A DNA stretch of 5,657 nucleotides from DATFJC01 sp035269445 (lineage in GTDB: Bacteria; Patescibacteriota; Patescibacteriia; UBA2591; UBA6264), in NCBI GenBank assembly GCA_035269445.1, contig DATFJC010000038.1:1-5657 (forward strand), in the 5' to 3' direction. A program made the position numbers and the translations under genes. Shown here one piece after another: positions 5,143-5,657 of this stretch; position 1 is the stretch's first letter; each line of letters starts with the position of its first letter. Under the pieces are notes generated by a model. It saw only the letters and a program-made list of their open reading frames with translations. It had not been told where the DNA came from and searched no databases.

Positions 5143-5657
5143 ATGCTAGAACTTTTAATTATTGGCGCATCTGCAGCTGGTTCATCAGCTGCAATCTATG
5201 CAGCTAGAGAAAAACTAAATTTTAAGATTATTGCCAAAGAAACTGGCGGAGAAATTGCCACCTCTGGAGAAGTAAATAATTTCCCAGGATGGGGCAAAAC
5301 TAACGGCCAAACAATCTCGAAAAAATTTCAAGATCACCTTGAAATTTATAATATAAACCCGGATTTAAACTTAACAGCTCAAAAAATTAAAATTCAACCT
5401 GATAATAGTTTTAAAATAACAGCCAAAAAACAAACAATTAAAAAAGAATATAAAGCAAAATCTGTTATTGTTGCAACTGGTATGAAGCCTCGTCGCTTAA
5501 AAGTCCCAGGAGAAAAAAAATTTAGAGGCAAGGGCATAAGCTATTGCACGGTTTGTGATGGTCCTCTTTTTAAGGGAAAATCAGTAGCTGTCATAGGAGG
5601 TGGAGAATCTGCCTTAGAGTCTGCCATTATGTTAAAAGACATTGCTAAAAAAGTTTA
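5143..5657 (+). CDS. trxB: Thioredoxin reductase (TrxB/AhpF-like FAD-NAD(P)H disulfide oxidoreductase), 3' truncated by window edge
   Basis: The first 171 codons are present; the C-terminal rest of an expected protein of about 300 residues lies beyond the window. The N-terminus is a Rossmann FAD-binding motif, LIIGASAAGSSAAIYAAR (5-22). It is followed by the flavin-contact block GGEIATSGEVNNFPGW (35-50) and ATGMKPRRLKVPG (111-123). The redox-active disulfide is C135-T-V-C138 in YCTVCDGPLFKGK (134-146), and the NAD(P)H Rossmann motif starts with AVIGGGESALESA (149-161). Domain order and a CxxC inside the nucleotide domain place it in the low-Mr thioredoxin reductase family, which moves electrons from NAD(P)H through FAD to thioredoxin or a glutaredoxin-like partner. 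CDGPLFKGK and VIGGG also resemble the C-terminal part of AhpF, but the extra N-terminal domains of AhpF are missing here. The FAD loop has Ala where GxGPAG has Pro. The ATG is followed at once by the first beta strand, so the start is secure despite lacking a Shine-Dalgarno. Confidence 0.92.
   Translation, partial: MLELLIIGASAAGSSAAIYAAREKLNFKIIAKETGGEIATSGEVNNFPGWGKTNGQTISKKFQDHLEIYNINPDLNLTAQKIKIQPDNSFKITAKKQTIKKEYKAKSVIVATGMKPRRLKVPGEKKFRGKGISYCTVCDGPLFKGKSVAVIGGGESALESAIMLKDIAKKV

Noticed and set aside
1..5657. CRISPR arrays, insertion sequences, prophage genes or toxin-antitoxin pairs
   Set aside because: No regularly spaced repeats, transposase-like frames, terminal inverted repeats or small paired genes were seen; all stretches over 120 bases are covered by the listed genes.

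Overview
The window is strongly AT-rich, roughly 30% G+C by eye (not counted). It is compactly packed and carries no mobile elements. Protein styles suggest a Candidate Phyla Radiation (Patescibacteria) bacterium or a similar reduced monoderm. The main pointers are a SpoIID/LytB protein fused to an NBR1-type Ig domain, a short O-antigen-ligase-family protein beside an oligosaccharide flippase, a rhodanese-less ThiI, a thioredoxin reductase with a GASAAG flavin motif, and A-rich starts without Shine-Dalgarno sequences. This placement is inference, because no rRNA or ribosomal protein is present. The three complete genes stop at TAA, TAA and TAG and read through without internal TGA, so nothing requires a UGA-reassigned code, although the window cannot exclude one.

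Layout. Positions 1-2144, minus strand: a two-gene surface-glycan unit. A complete 472-aa Wzx/MATE-like flippase (2144-726) is followed after 2 bp by an O-antigen-ligase/polymerase-family membrane protein (723 to the window edge, 3' truncated). Positions 2145-2211: a 67-bp divergent control region with two face-to-face sigma70-type promoters whose -35 boxes overlap. Both are placed so that the mRNAs should begin at or within a few bases of the ATG. Positions 2212-4917, plus strand: a secreted NBR1-Ig/SpoIID protein, then after 9 bp thiI (tRNA 4-thiouridine synthetase). Positions 4919-5080: a self-contained tRNA-Pro(TGG) unit with near-consensus promoter, tRNA without encoded CCA, and an AU-rich hairpin terminator. 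From 5083 on: a candidate promoter, an AT-only palindrome, and the first 171 codons of a thioredoxin reductase/AhpF-like flavoprotein that runs off the window.

How the genes fit together. The left half exports and joins lipid-linked glycans at the cell surface. The SpoIID protein probably acts outside the cell on peptidoglycan, so the divergent promoter region may coordinate two aspects of envelope building. ThiI and tRNA-Pro both belong to translation, and the tRNA has the U8 that ThiI would thiolate. The thioredoxin reductase belongs to thiol/redox housekeeping.

I found no CRISPR array, insertion sequence, phage gene or obviously new defence or mobile system. The most interesting signals are the overlapping divergent promoters predicting leaderless mRNAs on both strands, and the absence of Shine-Dalgarno motifs at all five starts.
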